In this document: one piece after another, positions 28,849-31,163 of the stretch | Layout: each line of letters begins with the position of its first letter | Position numbering within the stretch: the stretch's first letter is position 1 | Virus record (IMG/VR): IMGVR_UViG_3300042402_000440 | Span: 1-31,163 of that record | DNA length: 31,163 bases | Strand: one strand, 5' to 3' | Source of the DNA: a virus | The notes under the pieces: model-generated | Database searches by the model: none | The model's input: the letters and a program-made list of their open reading frames with translations, nothing else | Told to the model about the DNA's origin: nothing | Made by a program: the position numbers and the translations under genes

Positions 28849-30339
28849 TTAACTTTCATCTTTGTGATAGTAACCCAGTGCCGCATAGTCCATATGTTCT
28901 TGTTCAGTGCGAGCAATGTATTCTTTGCCTGACACTGGGTCAATCATAATGTGTGGCTCGAATACAGTTTCAGCCGGAAGAACATCTTGACCTTGTAGCA
29001 TATCAGCGGCAAAATAAACTGCCGGATCTTCACCTAAGAACTCTGCAATTTTACCATCAATCAAGTCAAAGACTTTAGGATTGGTAGCGGCTGCTTTGGC
29101 CTGTTGCAGTTGTGTGATTTCTTGTGCGGTGTCACGAATGTTGAATGAGCCTGGATATTCTATTTCACCTTGCCAGGTTGTGCCCATATAGGCACACCAT
29201 ATGTGCCACATCTGTTCTTCTGCCAATTGTAAGTTGTCTGCCTTCTCGCTTAGACGAGCGTTGAGCAATTGAAACTCTGTCTCCATAGCCACGCCACTCA
29301 TAACCTTTGATTCAGTTGCACGAACTGCACCAGTGTTGGCCATCTTGTCTATGCTGGAGATTGAATGTTCAATGGCCTTGTATATAGAATCAACTGAAGC
29401 ACCACCAAACTCTAGTAGGTATGGCTTCAAGCCTGGATCCAAGTTCTCTGGCATATGAATAATGCTTCCAGCACCAATGCCTGCCTGTGTTTCAGGTGTC
29501 TTGACTAGGCTAGGATGACTGTCCATTCTTAGACTTTGTTCAACCTCTGAAGTTGCGTTGTAGATGAACTTCTGTGCATCAGCAATGTCAGCAATGTCAG
29601 ATATGCCAAAGCCACGAATGATTGAACGACCATTGTAGGCACACACGGCTGGTATCATACCTAGACCGTTGACTTCTATAATCTCTTCTTGAATTACTGA
29701 TTTCTTGGTGTCTATGACTGAGGTTGTGATTGTGTCTAGTGTATAAGTCTTAACAGTCTTGAGATCGCCTGTGGTTTCTTCTAGGTAGCGGAAGTAACTT
29801 AGTGTAACACGACCGCTTGGTGCACGGGTATATTCCCAGTCTAGCACAACCATCGGAGTTAGTAGACTCACATAAGGTCTAACGCCTGCAGCCTGCTCAT
29901 CGGCCACAGTGACTGCACCAACATTAGGCTTTGAAACCATAATCCAAGCGTGTCCAAACACTGACATCCAGCAGGCCACATCTTTCATAAATGCGTCTAG
30001 GCTGCGACCATCAAAGTCTGCATCATACAAGAAGTCTTCAAGTTCTGGCATTGCCTCTAGTCCCATAAACTCACGCTCGGGATCTTCACGGAACAAGAAT
30101 GAATTGTAGACAGCAATCACTGACTGACAGTGGTTCTCTAGGGGTGTTGAATATATTCTAGCACGGTATTCATTGTCTGTCTCAAGTTGATAGCGTGTTA
30201 GGTGGTTAGCGTCTTTGTATTCTTGTCCACCAACATATGATTCTAGTAGATATTTCCACTGTGGAAAATAGGTTTCATAAAGTAGATTACCTTGCAGTAG
30301 TCTTTTAAGTTCATCTGATAGCGTTTGAATAATGTTCAT
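28849..30339 (-). CDS. Portal protein
   Basis: A 496-aa protein after the large terminase, forming the dodecameric ring through which DNA enters the head. Typical features are an N-terminal helical part (LLYETYFPQWKYLLESYVGG), ENHCQSVIAVYNSFLF, a wing region around MVVLDWEY, and a clip/stem with PAVCAYNGRSII followed by DIADIADAQKFIYNATSEVEQ. The C-terminal helix (EEQMWHIWCAYMG) is also expected. AAGGA precedes the ATG, 13 bases after the terminase stop. Length is normal for SPP1/DUF4055-type portals. Confidence 0.9.
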   Translation of the reverse strand: MNIIQTLSDELKRLLQGNLLYETYFPQWKYLLESYVGGQEYKDANHLTRYQLETDNEYRARIYSTPLENHCQSVIAVYNSFLFREDPEREFMGLEAMPELEDFLYDADFDGRSLDAFMKDVACWMSVFGHAWIMVSKPNVGAVTVADEQAAGVRPYVSLLTPMVVLDWEYTRAPSGRVTLSYFRYLEETTGDLKTVKTYTLDTITTSVIDTKKSVIQEEIIEVNGLGMIPAVCAYNGRSIIRGFGISDIADIADAQKFIYNATSEVEQSLRMDSHPSLVKTPETQAGIGAGSIIHMPENLDPGLKPYLLEFGGASVDSIYKAIEHSISSIDKMANTGAVRATESKVMSGVAMETEFQLLNARLSEKADNLQLAEEQMWHIWCAYMGTTWQGEIEYPGSFNIRDTAQEITQLQQAKAAATNPKVFDLIDGKIAEFLGEDPAVYFAADMLQGQDVLPAETVFEPHIMIDPVSGKEYIARTEQEHMDYAALGYYHKDES

Positions 30340-30352
30340 TTACTTGTCCTTG

Positions 30353-31163
30353 TTATACCACACGGTGTCCCCAACGCTGTGGTATCAGCAGGCTTGGGTC
30401 AATATCTTTTCGCACTGGAAATAGGTAATCAACCATATAACCGAGTGCGTCGTTCATATGATCGTAGCCACTGTCTTTGTCAGGCTGGCTGCTACCTTCT
30501 TTGTAGGTTTGTCTTTCTAAACCTTCTATTGTATATTTACACTTAGGATCAATAATCAAGTGTCTAATGCCACTGCTTGAACACAATCTTGAGTTCACTG
30601 CATTGATACGATCACGGACTGGTGTATGGTTACGAGGTGCCTTGACAACGAATCCAGCATTGCTCAACAAGGTGACATCAGTGACACCACCTGCTGATGT
30701 CTTGCGTTGATTGCCAGCAGGATCAGGGTAGACCCAAAGTTTGCTTGTGCCGAAGCGTTGTTTCAGTTCCGTGATCACTTCTTGTGTGTTGGAACTAAAG
30801 ATCCTCACTTCATCTATGATATGTAAGGTATCGCCCATTCTGGTAGCAACCACTGCTGACATTGGGTCTATGTTAAAGTCCATACCAACATAAAGAACAT
30901 CAGGAGTATTACCAAGGTATTTAACTACATTGTGAGCACGATCAAAAGCATAGTAAATGCGTCCTGAGAATGTTTCGAATGTGGCCATATACTCTTGGCG
31001 AAAGGTGCGTTCATCTAAGTCCTTGCGGGCTTGATCAATTTCTTCTTGTGGGACTTGTCCACCATCTAGTGTAGTGTATGAGAATGATTGCCAGTTGGCA
31101 GCGTCATCCTGTGTGTTCTGGTAGATCTCATAAGCCCAGTTACCAATACCTTTGGGCGTGCCG
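30353..31163 (-). CDS. terL: Terminase large subunit, C-terminal part (partial at the window edge)
   Basis: Encodes residues 144-412 of the terminase in frame with the fragment at 1-682; residues 144-227 are present in both because of the terminal repeat. The RNase H-like nuclease domain has its first acidic residue in GMDFN (D238), a later HIIDE strand, and a final acidic cluster near DSGYDHMNDALGYMV. It cuts the concatemer at the start and end of packaging. There is no real start codon in this fragment. The duplicated codons differ at three places, giving one Phe/Tyr change. Confidence 0.94.
   Translation of the reverse strand, partial: GTPKGIGNWAYEIYQNTQDDAANWQSFSYTTLDGGQVPQEEIDQARKDLDERTFRQEYMATFETFSGRIYYAFDRAHNVVKYLGNTPDVLYVGMDFNIDPMSAVVATRMGDTLHIIDEVRIFSSNTQEVITELKQRFGTSKLWVYPDPAGNQRKTSAGGVTDVTLLSNAGFVVKAPRNHTPVRDRINAVNSRLCSSSGIRHLIIDPKCKYTIEGLERQTYKEGSSQPDKDSGYDHMNDALGYMVDYLFPVRKDIDPSLLIPQRWGHRVV
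30910..31163. repeat. Terminal direct repeat, right copy
   Basis: Matches 1-254 with an offset of 30,909 and three substitutions (window positions 31037, 31064 and 31077). Two are silent in the terminase and one changes Phe to Tyr. Confidence 0.95.

Overview
This window is a near-complete to complete tailed-phage genome whose genes all lie on the minus strand. The last 254 bases repeat the first 254 bases with three mismatches, and the repeat falls inside the large terminase gene. The unit genome is therefore about 30,909 bp, written here from an arbitrary point of a circular or circularly permuted map. A long tape measure protein, a lambda-type G/GT tail chaperone with a -1 frameshift site, a J-like tip protein and no contractile sheath indicate a siphovirus. 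The fibre, adaptor and small zinc-ribbon proteins resemble families common in phages of marine and freshwater bacteria. Base composition is moderate and the host cannot be named. No integrase, DNA or RNA polymerase, or recognisable endolysin is visible.

Reading in the direction of transcription (descending coordinates, joined through the repeat), the packaging and head module is: small terminase (1080-682), large terminase (682-1 continuing 30909-30353), portal, endonuclease VII-like resolvase, a small unknown protein, scaffold, HK97-fold-like major capsid protein and an adaptor with an EF-hand loop. The tail module follows: a completion-like protein, tail tube, terminator, a 57-aa protein, the G/GT chaperone, an HK97 gp10-like protein, tape measure, two tail-tip proteins, the 1422-aa tip protein, a seven-bladed propeller protein and four further fibre/adhesin genes. 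A probable lysis and small-protein cluster runs from 8120 to 6957 and includes a holin-like membrane protein.

From 6955 to about 6190 there is no gene. Instead there is a dense set of hairpins, interleaved inverted repeats and a terminator-like 3' end. This is best explained as a large structured noncoding RNA of about 770 nt, in size and phage context reminiscent of the ornate GOLLD and ROOL RNAs.

The accessory/early module (6166-1126) begins with four small genes chained by ATGA overlaps. A 3' pseudoknot and a terminator follow them. Next come three single-gene units, each with its own strong extended -10 sigma70-type promoter; two of these promoters are a 45-bp identical cassette. The third unit encodes an AAA+ ATPase, followed by two paralogous NUMOD-type DNA-binding proteins with no nuclease domain and four small unknown genes. 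A strong terminator then separates this module from the late genes. DNA replication probably relies on host enzymes, with the AAA+ protein as the only visible candidate replication factor.
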